Below are positions 32,833 through 42,987 of a DNA stretch of 64,000 nt, piece by piece. Source of the DNA: Dermatobacter hominis (GTDB lineage Bacteria > Actinomycetota > Acidimicrobiia > Acidimicrobiales > Microtrichaceae); assembly GCF_020715685.1 (NCBI RefSeq), contig NZ_CP085840.1, positions 2,852,001 through 2,916,000 on the forward strand, read 5' to 3'. A model generated the notes under the pieces. The model saw only the letters and a list, made by a program, of their open reading frames with translations. It searched no databases and was not told the DNA's origin. Made by a program: the position numbers and the translations under genes. Within the stretch, counting starts at the first letter, position 1. Each line of letters starts with the position of its first letter.

Positions 32833-34056
32833 GTGGCGCTCCTGGTCCAGAAGTTCGGCGGGACCTCGGTGGGTGATCCCGAGCGGATCCGCGAGGTGGC
32901 CGACCACGTCGCGCGCTGTCGCAAGCGCGGCGACCAGGTCGTGCTCGTGGTGTCGGCCATGGGCAAGGAGACCGACGAGCTGCTGCGCCTGGCGGGGGAG
33001 GTGTCGGGCATCCGCCCGGGCCGTGAGATGGACATGCTGATCACCGCCGGCGAGCGGAAGTCGATCGCGCTCGTGGCCATGGCGCTGGCCGACCGGGGGA
33101 TCGAGTCCGAGAGCTACACCGGCAGCCAGGCCGGCTTCGTCACCAACACGAGCCACACCAACGCCAAGATCCTCGACGTGAAGGCCGACCGCATCCGCGC
33201 CGCAGTGGCGGCGGACCGGGTGCCGGTCGTGGCCGGCGCGCAGGGCGTGTCGACCGACCACGACGTGACCTTCCTCGGCCGGGGCGGGTCCGACACGACC
33301 GCCGTCGCCCTCGCCTTCGCCCTGCAGGCCGACGCCTGCGAGCTCTACACCGACGTGTCCGGCGTGTTCACCACCGATCCGCGGGTCGTGCCGACGGCCC
33401 GGCGGATGCACCGCATCACGTTCGACGAGATGCTCGAGATGACCGCGGCGGGCTGCCCGAAGCCGGCCATGCGATCGGTCGAGTACGCCCATCGCCACAA
33501 GGTCCCGCTGCACGTGCGCTCCGCCTTCACCTGGGAGCCGGGCACGTGGGTCACCGAGGAGGATCCCGCCATGGAGGACGCGCTCATCCGCGCGGTGCAG
33601 GCCGACCAGTCCGAGGCCAAGGTCACGGTCACCGGCGTGCCCGACCGCCCCGGCGTGGCGGCCACCCTGTTTCGCACGCTGGCGGACGCCGACATCAACG
33701 TGGACATGATCGTGCAGAACGTGTCGGAGGGCGGCGTCACCGACATCTCCTTCACCGTCCCGCACGACCAGCTCGACGAGGCGCTCGACGTGTGCGAGTC
33801 GAAGGCCGCCGAGGTGGGCGCCGCGAAGGTGCTGGCCGACAAGGCGATCGCCAAGGTGAGCGTGATCGGCGCCGGCATGAAGTCGAACCCGGGTGTGGCG
33901 GCGACCATGTTCCAGGTCCTGGCCGACAACAGCATCAACATCGAGATGATCTCGACGTCGGCCATCCGCATCAGCTGCGTGATCGCCGAGGACGACTCGG
34001 ACCGGGCGGTGCAGGTCCTGCACGACGCCTACGAGCTCGAGTCCACCACCTTCTGA
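32833..34056 (+). CDS. lysC: Aspartate kinase (alpha subunit)
   Basis: 407 residues. Phosphorylates aspartate, first step to lysine, diaminopimelate, threonine and methionine. Kinase motif QKFGGTSVGD at residues 6-15, FLGRGGSDTTAVALA and ELYTDVSGVFTTDPR. C-terminal ACT domains (about 265-407) for feedback control include VTVTGVPDRPGVAATLF and VIGAGMKSNPGVAA. Residue M247 has its own strong ribosome-binding site, so a separate beta subunit is probably also made, as in corynebacteria. Works with asd at 35533. Confidence 0.97.
   Translation: MALLVQKFGGTSVGDPERIREVADHVARCRKRGDQVVLVVSAMGKETDELLRLAGEVSGIRPGREMDMLITAGERKSIALVAMALADRGIESESYTGSQAGFVTNTSHTNAKILDVKADRIRAAVAADRVPVVAGAQGVSTDHDVTFLGRGGSDTTAVALAFALQADACELYTDVSGVFTTDPRVVPTARRMHRITFDEMLEMTAAGCPKPAMRSVEYAHRHKVPLHVRSAFTWEPGTWVTEEDPAMEDALIRAVQADQSEAKVTVTGVPDRPGVAATLFRTLADADINVDMIVQNVSEGGVTDISFTVPHDQLDEALDVCESKAAEVGAAKVLADKAIAKVSVIGAGMKSNPGVAATMFQVLADNSINIEMISTSAIRISCVIAEDDSDRAVQVLHDAYELESTTF
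33557..33573 (+). promoter_or_regulatory. Internal ribosome-binding site and start for the LysC beta subunit
   Basis: AGGAGG (33557-33562), 8 bases, ATG (33571-33573), in frame. The product would be the 161-residue ACT-domain part beginning MEDALIRAVQ. Corynebacterial aspartokinase makes its beta subunit from an in-frame start at the equivalent place. Confidence 0.75.
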
Positions 34057-34213
34057 CCCGCCCACGTTTCTGACGCACCCACCGCTCCGATCCCACCTCC
34101 GTTTCTGACGCCAGAAGGTGGGGTGTGTGACGCACGGATGACATCGGAATCCGACGCCTCGGATTCTGACGCCACAAAGTGGGCTCACGGACCGCTCTCT
34201 GGCGTCAGAAACC
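34051..34213 (+). repeat. TTTCTGACGC repeat cluster at the lysC 3' end
   Basis: TTCTGAC occurs at the lysC end and stop (34051), then at 34068, 34103 and 34164, and an inverted copy lies at 34197-34213. The copy at 34101 and the inverted copy share 15 bases (GTTTCTGACGCCAGA) and could form a long stem across about 85 bases. A run of ten G (34214-34223) follows, next to the hemW stop. Confidence 0.8.
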
Positions 34214-34223
34214 GGGGGGGGGG

Positions 34224-36585
<2,362 letters not shown>

Positions 36586-36591
36586 GGGCGG

Positions 36592-36972
36592 TCAGTCCTC
36601 GACCGGGGCGCCGGCCTGCTCGGCCCGCCACCGGGCCCACGGCCAGGTCCCGTCGATCTCGACCTGCAGCGACCAGCTCAGGACGATCCGCACGATCACG
36701 ATCACGCCGAGCACCAGCACGCTCTGGACGGTCTGGTCGACCACGATCGTGCGGATGATGTCGGCCAGGATCAGGATCTCGAGCCCGAGCAGGATCACGC
36801 GGGCCAGGCTCCGACGGAGCTCGTCGTAGGCGCTGCCGCGGGTCGACGCGGAGCGGTGCACGAGCGCCCGGCCCGACGACGCGAACGCCAGCACCGCGCC
36901 GAGGACGAGGACGACCACGCCCACGGCCTCGATGACGGTCACGACGTCGCTGACGACCTCGTCGAACTCCAC
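36592..36972 (-). CDS. DUF1622 family membrane protein
   Basis: 126 residues with three hydrophobic helices (about 13-31, 58-75, 80-100). The helix 2 region LARVILLGLEILILADIIRTI is typical of DUF1622. Function unknown. Convergent with asd, with only 6 bases between the stops. Confidence 0.85.
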   Translation of the reverse strand: MEFDEVVSDVVTVIEAVGVVVLVLGAVLAFASSGRALVHRSASTRGSAYDELRRSLARVILLGLEILILADIIRTIVVDQTVQSVLVLGVIVIVRIVLSWSLQVEIDGTWPWARWRAEQAGAPVED

Positions 36973-37060
36973 GGGCCGACGGTAGGGCGGTCCGGCGCAG
37001 CACCGGCGGACCCGAGCCCGCCCGACGGTCCCGCGAGCATGACGGCCCCGGCGGCCCGAC

Positions 37061-37101
37061 GGTCAGGTCAGGTGCGGTCAGGTCGGCGGTCAGGTCGGCG
37101 G
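37061..37101 (-). repeat. 12-bp stop-spanning repeat at the end of the MazG-like gene
   Basis: On the gene strand CCGCCGACCTGA occurs at the end of the gene (37101-37090) and again directly after (37089-37078), followed by partial copies ACCTGACC down to 37061. Each copy ends in TGA. Confidence 0.8.
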
Positions 37102-37344
37102 ATCGGTCACGTAGCGCTGCGCGGCGTCGTCGAGCGACAGCCCGAGCTGGTTGGCGAGCGACGCCACCCACGCCAGCACGTCGCCGAGCTCGTGGAGCTG
37201 CTGGTCGACCGTCCCCTTGCGCACGGCCTGGGCCAGCTCGCCGACCTCCTCGCAGAGCCAGGCGACGGTGGAGGGGATGCCCCGCTCGCGGTCGTGCTCG
37301 CCGTAGAGGTCGTCCATGAGCTGCTGGAACGCCGCGATCTCCAT
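37090..37344 (-). CDS. MazG-type nucleotide pyrophosphohydrolase (single domain)
   Basis: 84 residues. House-cleaning NTP pyrophosphatase fold: WLCEEVGELAQAVRKG carries the EExxE-like metal motif and ELGDVLAWVASLANQLG the second (ExxD). Short single-domain form, probably a dimer or tetramer. The terminal Pro-Pro-Thr-stop is tandemly duplicated downstream. Confidence 0.88.
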   Translation of the reverse strand: MEIAAFQQLMDDLYGEHDRERGIPSTVAWLCEEVGELAQAVRKGTVDQQLHELGDVLAWVASLANQLGLSLDDAAQRYVTDPPT

Positions 37345-37432
37345 CCGGCGAACCTATCCGCCGGACCGGAGGGCGCCCGTCGAGCGGTGTCCCGGTCGCG
37401 ACGACCCACGGCCGCCACGACCGACGAGGGCA

Positions 37433-38053
37433 TCAGCCCTTCATGAACACCTGCACCGTGAACAGCGTGCGCATGCCGTTGCAGTTGCCCCACACGGCGG
37501 CCGTGCCGACCTGGTTGTACGCCGGGTCGAGGATGTTGGCGCGGTGGCCGGGCGAGTTCATGTAGGCGGTGTGGATCTGGCCGATCGAGCCGCCCATGCC
37601 CACGTTCTCACCGAGCTTGCGCCACTCCCTGGGCGCACCGTCGGCCAGGTTCGAGTGCCAGATGCGGCAGGCGTTGCGCAGCGTCTGCGCCCACCCGTCG
37701 GCCTTGACGTCGAGGGTGACGTTCTCCCGCAGGGCGGGCAGCCCTGCCTGCGCCCGGCTGGCGTTGATCGCCCAGCGCACGGCATCGACGTCCGCCTTGC
37801 TGCTCTCGCAGCCGGTCAGCGCCCCGGAGAGCGTCAGCACCGCCAGCACGGCGACGACGACGCCCATGAGGTTGATCGGGCGCCGGCGGCGGACCGGGGC
37901 GGCACCCGTCACGTCAGTTCGGTCGAGTTCAGCAGCCACGTCCGGAACATCGGCAGGGGTCCGTGGCGACCTTGAACCTTCCTCACGCGATTCCCGCGCC
38001 CGGGTGACCGGGCCGGGGCGCTCGCGCCCTGCAACGGCAGGCGTCGACGACAT
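37433..38053 (-). CDS. CAP/SCP domain exported protein
   Basis: 206 residues. A long basic/acidic cytoplasmic start (about 60 residues), one transmembrane or signal segment (NLMGVVVAVLAVLTLSGALTGC) and a CAP domain: INASRAQAGLPALREN, WHSNLADG, GENVGMGGSIGQIHTAYMNS and GHRANILDPAYNQVGTAAV. The Cys after the helix could be a lipid site, though the N-terminus is long for that. Extracellular role unknown. Confidence 0.87.
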   Translation of the reverse strand: MSSTPAVAGRERPGPVTRARESREEGSRSPRTPADVPDVAAELDRTDVTGAAPVRRRRPINLMGVVVAVLAVLTLSGALTGCESSKADVDAVRWAINASRAQAGLPALRENVTLDVKADGWAQTLRNACRIWHSNLADGAPREWRKLGENVGMGGSIGQIHTAYMNSPGHRANILDPAYNQVGTAAVWGNCNGMRTLFTVQVFMKG

Positions 38054-38119
38054 CCTGTGACGCTCGTCGGGGGAACCGACGACACCCGATCCCCGACGGC
38101 GCGGGGATCGGGTGTCCGG

Positions 38120-38196
38120 TGGTCGGGTGGGGGAGATTTGAACTCCCGGCCTCCTCGTCCCGAACGAGGCGCGCTGCCAAACTGCGCCACCACCCG
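38120..38196 (-). tRNA. tRNA-Pro (anticodon CGG)
   Basis: 77 bases on the minus strand, starting CGGGTGGTGGCGCAG and ending CCACCCGACCA, so CCA is encoded. Acceptor arms CGGGTGG/CCACCCG pair fully. The anticodon stem CCTCG/CGAGG encloses TTCGGGA, giving anticodon CGG. The T-arm has GTTCAAATC between GGGA/TCCC-type arms. Reads CCG, an abundant codon in this genome. Confidence 0.97.
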
Positions 38197-38250
38197 GAGG
38201 GCCCGCATCGTAGTGGGCGGCTGCGGATCAGCGGTAACCGGATCCGCCGG

Positions 38251-38310
38251 TGAGGCCTGTTCTTCCGCTCTCGGCCGCTGAGGCCTGGCCTGCCGCTCCC
38301 GGCCCTCAGG
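38251..38310 (-). repeat. 27-28 bp imperfect repeat after the receiver-domain gene
   Basis: On the gene strand, the block GCCTGAG-GGCCGGGAGCGG at the gene end recurs about 28 bases later as GCCTCAGCGGCCGAGAGCGG, followed by a second GGCCTCA. The first block includes the stop codon. Confidence 0.6.
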
Positions 38311-38701
38311 CGATCGACGGCTCGTCGTGGTAGGTGCCGCCCGCCTGGACGGCGCGGGCGGCCTTGCGCACCCGCAGCGGGTCGATCGGCTTGATGACCC
38401 AGCCGTCGGCGCCGCTGCGCCGCGCGAGGAACACGTCGGCCGGGCGGTCGAGGAGCATCAGCACGTTCTGGGGCGCCAGGCGGCCGGCGCCCTCCTCGAG
38501 GCGGAGGTCCATGCAGGTCGCCATCCCGCCCATGTTGCCGATCTGCAGGTCGAGCACGACCAGGTCGGGCTCGAGCTCCTTCACCGCCGCACGGACGGCG
38601 TACCCGCTCGTCACCCGGGCGATCGTGGCCGTGCCGCCGATCGCGGCGTCGAGGAGGCGGAAGAGCTCGTCCGAATCGGTCGCGATCAGGTAGGTCGCCA
38701 T
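38306..38701 (-). CDS. Stand-alone response-regulator receiver domain
   Basis: 131 residues, CheY-size. LVVLDLQIGNMGG has the phospho-acceptor Asp and GWVIKPIDP the conserved Lys. The usual acidic pair near the N-terminus is ATDSDE. No output domain and no kinase next to it, so it acts through a partner or is part of a phosphorelay elsewhere. Lies just after the Get3-like pair on the same strand, 12 bases downstream. Confidence 0.88.
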   Translation of the reverse strand: MATYLIATDSDELFRLLDAAIGGTATIARVTSGYAVRAAVKELEPDLVVLDLQIGNMGGMATCMDLRLEEGAGRLAPQNVLMLLDRPADVFLARRSGADGWVIKPIDPLRVRKAARAVQAGGTYHDEPSIA

Positions 38702-38713
38702 CGGCCGCAGACG

Positions 38714-39919
38714 CTAGTCCTGGCGGCCCCCGCCGCCGGAATCCGCGAACACCAGCCGGGCCAGCGCCTGCAGCGACGCCAGGTCGCTCACCTCGAACGG
38801 CTGCACCGGCACCTTGACCACCGGCGCCGGCGCCACCCGCTCGGCGAGGCCGGCCAGGTGCTCGGCCTCGCCCTGCGCGAGGTGCAGCGACTCGGCCAGG
38901 CAGCGGTAGTGGTCGCCCAGCGCGGTGCCGTCCAGCGTCTCGGCCCGCGCCCGGACCGCCGCGGCCCCGAGCGCGACCCGGGGCGCGGCGGGTCCCGGTT
39001 CGTCGACGCCGTCGACATCGAGCGCCACGCCGAAGGACGGCTGCGTGCGGTTCACGATCAGGCCCCGCACGGCGATCCGCTTGCGGGCCAGCTCGTCGGC
39101 GAAGAAGCCGGCCTCCGCCACCGTGTCGGCCTTCGGCGAGGCGACGAGCACGAACGCCGTGCTCTCGCGCCGCAGCAGGCGGTCCACCTCCTCGGCGCGC
39201 TCCTTGAAGCCCTGCTCCATCCCCTCGAACGCCTTGAAGAACGCGAGCGCGTCCGAGATCACCTCGGCGCCCACGACCTTGGCGATCTGGCGCATCACGG
39301 CCTGGGTCGCGACGTTGACCGCCCGACCGATGCCCTTCGACGGCGACAGCAGCACCTTGTAGAGCCGGTGGTCGAGGAAGTGGGCCAGACGCTGCGGCGC
39401 GTCGAGGAAGTCGAGCGCGTTGCGCGTCGGCGGCGTGTCGACGACGACCAGGTCGAAGTCGCCCTCGACCGCCAGCTCGTACAGCTTCTCGGAGGCCATG
39501 TACTCCTGCGTCCCCGAGAGGGCCCCGGAGATGTTCCGGTAGAAGGAGTTCTCGAGGATGCGCTCCGCCTGGTCCGGATCGGTGGAGTAGCGGCGGACGA
39601 GCCCGTCGAAGGTGCCCTTGGTGTCGAGCATGAGCGCCGACATCGCGCCGCCCTCGCCCCACGGGCCGTCGATCGGGCTCGGGTCGTTGGTCAGCCCCTG
39701 CAGCCCGAGCGCGTCGGCGAGCCGGCGGGCGGGGTCGATCGTCACGACGACGGCGCGGCGTCCGAGCCGCGCCGCCTCCATCGCCACCAGCGCGGCCGTC
39801 GTCGTCTTGCCCACGCCGCCCGATCCGCAGCAGACGACCACCGAGCTGTCGGCCACGACGCGCGACAGCGTGGGGCCGGTCGCGGCGCCGCCCGGGTCGG
39901 TGGCCGTCCAGGCGCTCAC
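38714..39919 (-). CDS. Get3/ArsA-like ATPase, second of a pair
   Basis: 401 residues from a GTG overlapping the upstream stop (GTGA, 39916-39919). Deviant Walker A CCGSGGVGKTTTAAL, switch I TIDPARRLADALGL, and VVVDTPPTRNALDFLDAP. Longer than its partner. Actinobacteria usually carry two adjacent ArsA-like proteins (Rv3679/Rv3680 in M. tuberculosis) that act together as a Get3-like complex; here too they are coupled. No arsenic-resistance genes are nearby. Confidence 0.92.
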   Translation of the reverse strand: MSAWTATDPGGAATGPTLSRVVADSSVVVCCGSGGVGKTTTAALVAMEAARLGRRAVVVTIDPARRLADALGLQGLTNDPSPIDGPWGEGGAMSALMLDTKGTFDGLVRRYSTDPDQAERILENSFYRNISGALSGTQEYMASEKLYELAVEGDFDLVVVDTPPTRNALDFLDAPQRLAHFLDHRLYKVLLSPSKGIGRAVNVATQAVMRQIAKVVGAEVISDALAFFKAFEGMEQGFKERAEEVDRLLRRESTAFVLVASPKADTVAEAGFFADELARKRIAVRGLIVNRTQPSFGVALDVDGVDEPGPAAPRVALGAAAVRARAETLDGTALGDHYRCLAESLHLAQGEAEHLAGLAERVAPAPVVKVPVQPFEVSDLASLQALARLVFADSGGGGRQD

Positions 39920-40917
39920 TGCACGGCTCCCGAGGTCGCGGCCTCGTCCGGCGCGTCCGCACCGTCGGGCAGTGCACGGATGGCGTCGAGCAGGGCGTCG
40001 GCGAGCACGTCGAGGTCGTCGGGTCCGACGTCGGTCGTGAACAGGAACGGCAGCCGCAGCTGCGGCAGCGGCAGCTCGTCGGCCATGCGCCGCAGCTGCT
40101 CCTCCTGCAGCTCGCCCCGGGCGTGGCGGAACGCCGCCGACTCGCCGAGGACCTCGGCCTCGCCGTCGAGCAGGCGGACGCCCACCTCGGCGGCGGCCTC
40201 CTCGGGCGGCACCGCCAGTCCGGGCAGCTCCTCGACGACGCCGTTGACGACGACGGGGCCCAGGGCGACGCCGACCTGGTCCTCCAGGCTGTAGGCGGTC
40301 TCGATCAGCTCGTTGACCGGCGTCTCCTCGGGCACCGTCACCAGGACGACGCGGCAGCGCCGCGGATCGGTGAGCAGCTCCAGCACGTCGGCGGCCTGTG
40401 CGTTGATCGGCCCGACCTTGACGGCGTCGGCCAGCCCGCTCGCGGAGCGCAGGAAGGTGATCGCATGCCCCGCCGCCGGCGCGTCGAGGACGATGAGGTC
40501 GTGGTCGCGGCTGCGCTCGAGCTGCTTGACCTTCCCGAGGACGAGGATGTCGCGGATGCCGGGCACGGCCGTCGACACGATGTCGAGGAGGCCGGTCGAC
40601 ACCAACCGGTTCGAGATGCGGTGCAGACCCCGGTCGGCCAGGTAGTCGAGCAGCGCGTCGTCGGGCGTGACCGTCCTGGCCCGCACGCCGGCGTGGCCCT
40701 CGGCGGCCTCGACGAGCGCCGCCTCGTCGTAGCGGAGGCCCTGCGCCTCGAACATCGAGGCCATGCCGCCCTTGCCCTCGACCTCGACGATCAGGGTGCG
40801 CAGCCCGACCGACGAGGCGGCCACCGCGAGGGCTGCCGTGACGGCGGTTTTGCCCACGCCGCCCTTCCCGGCGACGATGATCACACCTGATGCGGTGAGA
40901 AACTGCGCAGGATCCAC
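39916..40917 (-). CDS. Get3/ArsA-like ATPase, first of a pair
   Basis: 333 residues. Walker A IIVAGKGGVGKTAVTAALA, LIVEVEGKGGMASMF and LIVLDAPAAGHAITFL. Co-translated with the second ATPase by a 4-base overlap, which suggests a heterodimer. GTG start with GAGGGGAC upstream. Divergent from the NfeD gene; both promoters fit in about 45 bases. Confidence 0.92.
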   Translation of the reverse strand: MDPAQFLTASGVIIVAGKGGVGKTAVTAALAVAASSVGLRTLIVEVEGKGGMASMFEAQGLRYDEAALVEAAEGHAGVRARTVTPDDALLDYLADRGLHRISNRLVSTGLLDIVSTAVPGIRDILVLGKVKQLERSRDHDLIVLDAPAAGHAITFLRSASGLADAVKVGPINAQAADVLELLTDPRRCRVVLVTVPEETPVNELIETAYSLEDQVGVALGPVVVNGVVEELPGLAVPPEEAAAEVGVRLLDGEAEVLGESAAFRHARGELQEEQLRRMADELPLPQLRLPFLFTTDVGPDDLDVLADALLDAIRALPDGADAPDEAATSGAVQ

Positions 40918-40962
40918 GACGTCCCCTCGGAGGCCCTCGAGTTGGGCACACTAGCCAGTGCC

Positions 40963-42477
40963 GTGACCAGCGACGTCCGGCGGGGAGGTCCCGCCGGACC
41001 CGGTCGCGCGCCCGCCGGCCGGGCGTCCGGCACCCCCGCTCCTACCCCGTCGGCGGGTCGTCCGCGGTCCCGGCGCGTGGCCGCCCTCGTCGCCCTCCTG
41101 CTGCTGGGCCTCGGGGTGGTCGGCGGCATCGTGTCGTCCCCCGCCGGTGCGCAGGGCAACTCGTGCGAGGACCACGGCTGCGTGGACGTCGTGGCGGTGA
41201 ACGGGCTGATCGACGAGATCGAGGCCGACTTCATCATCGACACGCTGGCGTCGGCCCGGGGCTCCGACGGGGTGGTCGCCGTCATCCTTCAGTTCGACAG
41301 CCGCGGCGCGGCGGTCGGCGACGACCGGCTCGACGAGGTCGCCGCAGCGATCCAGGGCGCCGACGTGCCCGTGTCCATCTGGATCGGCCCGTCCGGCTCG
41401 GATGCGCTCGGTGGCGCGGCCGAGCTGGTCCAGGTCGCCGACAGCTCCGGCATCGCCCCGGGCGCCTCGATCGGCGACGTCGGTCACCAGCGCCTGTCCC
41501 GGGCCGAGTTCGGCGACCTCTTCGAGGGCGAGAAGGCCGCAGCGATGGACCGGTCGTTCTCCGGCGAGGAGGCGGCCGAGCAGGGACTCGTGACCCGCTT
41601 CTCGCCGACGATCGGCGACCACATCGTGCAGCTCGACGGCGTCGAGACCGAGACCCGCGAGGAGGAGGGCGAGCGCCGCACGGTGCCGCTGACGACCGTC
41701 CGGTTCTCCAAGCTCCCGCTGTCGACGCAGCTGTTCCACACCGTCGCGAGCCCCTCGGTCGCCTACCTGCTGCTGACGATCGGCCTGGGCCTGCTGGTGT
41801 TCGAGTTCTTCACCGCCGGCATCGGCATCGCCGGCGTGGTCGGCGCCCTGTTCACCGTGCTCGGCGGCTACGGGCTGGCCGAGCTGCCGCACGCGCAGTG
41901 GGCCCTCGCGCTCTTCGTGCTGAGCTTCGTGGCCTTCGCGATCGACGTGCAGACGGGCATCCCGCGCGCCTGGACGGTCATCGGCATGGCCATGTTCGTT
42001 ATCGCCTCGCTGTTCCTGATGACGGAGTTCAAGCCGACGTGGATCGCCCTCGGCGCGGGCATCGCCGGCATCGGCATCTCGATGTTCTCCGGCATGCCGG
42101 CCATGGTGCGCACGCGCTTCGCGACGCCGACGATCGGACGCGAGTGGATGATCGGCGAGATGGGCAGCGCCACGACCACCGTCGACCCCGAGGGGACGGT
42201 CACCGTGCTGGGCGCCCTCTGGCGGGCGCGCGTGAACCGGGCGACGCCGATCCAGCCCGGCGACCGGGTGCGGGTCGTGTCGATCGACGGCCTCGTGCTC
42301 GAGGTGGAGCCCGAGGAGGGCGGCGCCATCGACTACCGCGAGATGCGCAACCGCCGCCGTGGCGGTGCCGACGGTCCCTCCTCCGAGGGCGGCGACGACC
42401 TCCCTGCCGAGGGCGGCGACCGGACCGCCGACGCGGCGGCGCCGAGCGACGCGAACGGCCCGTCGACGGCGCCCTGA
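40963..42477 (+). CDS. NfeD family membrane protein with degenerate ClpP-like domain
   Basis: 504 residues. Signal/TM helix (about 40-62), an exported ClpP/crotonase-like protease domain (about 75-220), four or five transmembrane helices (about 260-390) and a C-terminal OB fold (GEMGSATTTVDPEGTVTVLG, GDRVRVVSIDGL). In active NfeD1b proteases the nucleophile lies in a SAG motif; the aligned stretch here reads SGSDALGGAAEL, so the Ser seems lost. Linked to stomatin partners elsewhere; none is adjacent. GTG 40963 is chosen over TTG 40942. Confidence 0.85.
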   Translation: MTSDVRRGGPAGPGRAPAGRASGTPAPTPSAGRPRSRRVAALVALLLLGLGVVGGIVSSPAGAQGNSCEDHGCVDVVAVNGLIDEIEADFIIDTLASARGSDGVVAVILQFDSRGAAVGDDRLDEVAAAIQGADVPVSIWIGPSGSDALGGAAELVQVADSSGIAPGASIGDVGHQRLSRAEFGDLFEGEKAAAMDRSFSGEEAAEQGLVTRFSPTIGDHIVQLDGVETETREEEGERRTVPLTTVRFSKLPLSTQLFHTVASPSVAYLLLTIGLGLLVFEFFTAGIGIAGVVGALFTVLGGYGLAELPHAQWALALFVLSFVAFAIDVQTGIPRAWTVIGMAMFVIASLFLMTEFKPTWIALGAGIAGIGISMFSGMPAMVRTRFATPTIGREWMIGEMGSATTTVDPEGTVTVLGALWRARVNRATPIQPGDRVRVVSIDGLVLEVEPEEGGAIDYREMRNRRRGGADGPSSEGGDDLPAEGGDRTADAAAPSDANGPSTAP

Positions 42478-42603
42478 CCGCTGCCCTCACTGCCCTTCGA
42501 TCGCCGCTCGCGATCGCGAGCGTCACGCGTGCAAATTGCTCCTTGTTGAGCGTCGGAGGGCGTGAATAGGGTGCGCCGCACACCGAAAGGGGGGGTCCGA
42601 CCG

Positions 42604-42858
42604 GTGAGTGCACAACAGGTCCACGACATGTGGCAGGTCAAGGCGGCGTGCAGGGGGCCGCAGGCTGCGGTGTTCTTCCCGCCGCCGCAGTTCGAGCGCA
42701 AGGCCGACCGCTTGGAGCGGGAGCGCCGGGCCAAGGCGATCTGCGCCGAGTGCCCGTCCCAGCACGAGTGCCTCGACTACGCCTTGGAGATCCGGGAGCC
42801 GCACGGCATCTGGGGTGGGTTGAACGAGGCTGAACGGCGAGCGCTGATCGAGGCCTGA
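42604..42858 (+). CDS. WhiB-family iron-sulfur transcription regulator
   Basis: 84 residues. Four Cys that hold a 4Fe-4S cluster: AACRGPQ, then CAECPSQHEC after about 29 residues (CxxC and Cx5C). The beta-turn GIWGG binds the sigma factor. Responds to redox or NO and acts on RNA polymerase. GTG 42604 has AAGGGGGGG at good spacing; GTG 42562 in the same frame would add 14 residues. Close to the Get3-like pair, as whiB4 is in mycobacteria. Confidence 0.95.
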   Translation: MSAQQVHDMWQVKAACRGPQAAVFFPPPQFERKADRLERERRAKAICAECPSQHECLDYALEIREPHGIWGGLNEAERRALIEA

Positions 42859-42975
42859 GCGGCCGGGAGCGGAACGGCAGCCTGAGCCGGCCCCTCGCGG
42901 GGCCCGCCGGCGCCGATCCTGAGCGAGCTCTGCGCGGGTGCCGCGTTCGCGGCCCGTGCGCAGGTGAGCGCGCCG

Positions 42976-42981
42976 TAGGGT
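42976..42981 (+). promoter_or_regulatory. -10 box of a likely leaderless fxsA promoter
   Basis: TAGGGT, 6 bases, GTG 42988. Confidence 0.5.
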
Positions 42982-42987
42982 GCACTC

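Noticed and set aside
34214-34223. Ten-G run as a phase-variable tract
   Set aside because: It lies outside coding sequence, between a repeat cluster and the hemW stop, so length change would not switch a gene. It may also be a sequencing weak point.
38057-38281. Plus-strand ORF over the tRNA
   Set aside because: It overlaps a complete tRNA-Pro and has no protein features.
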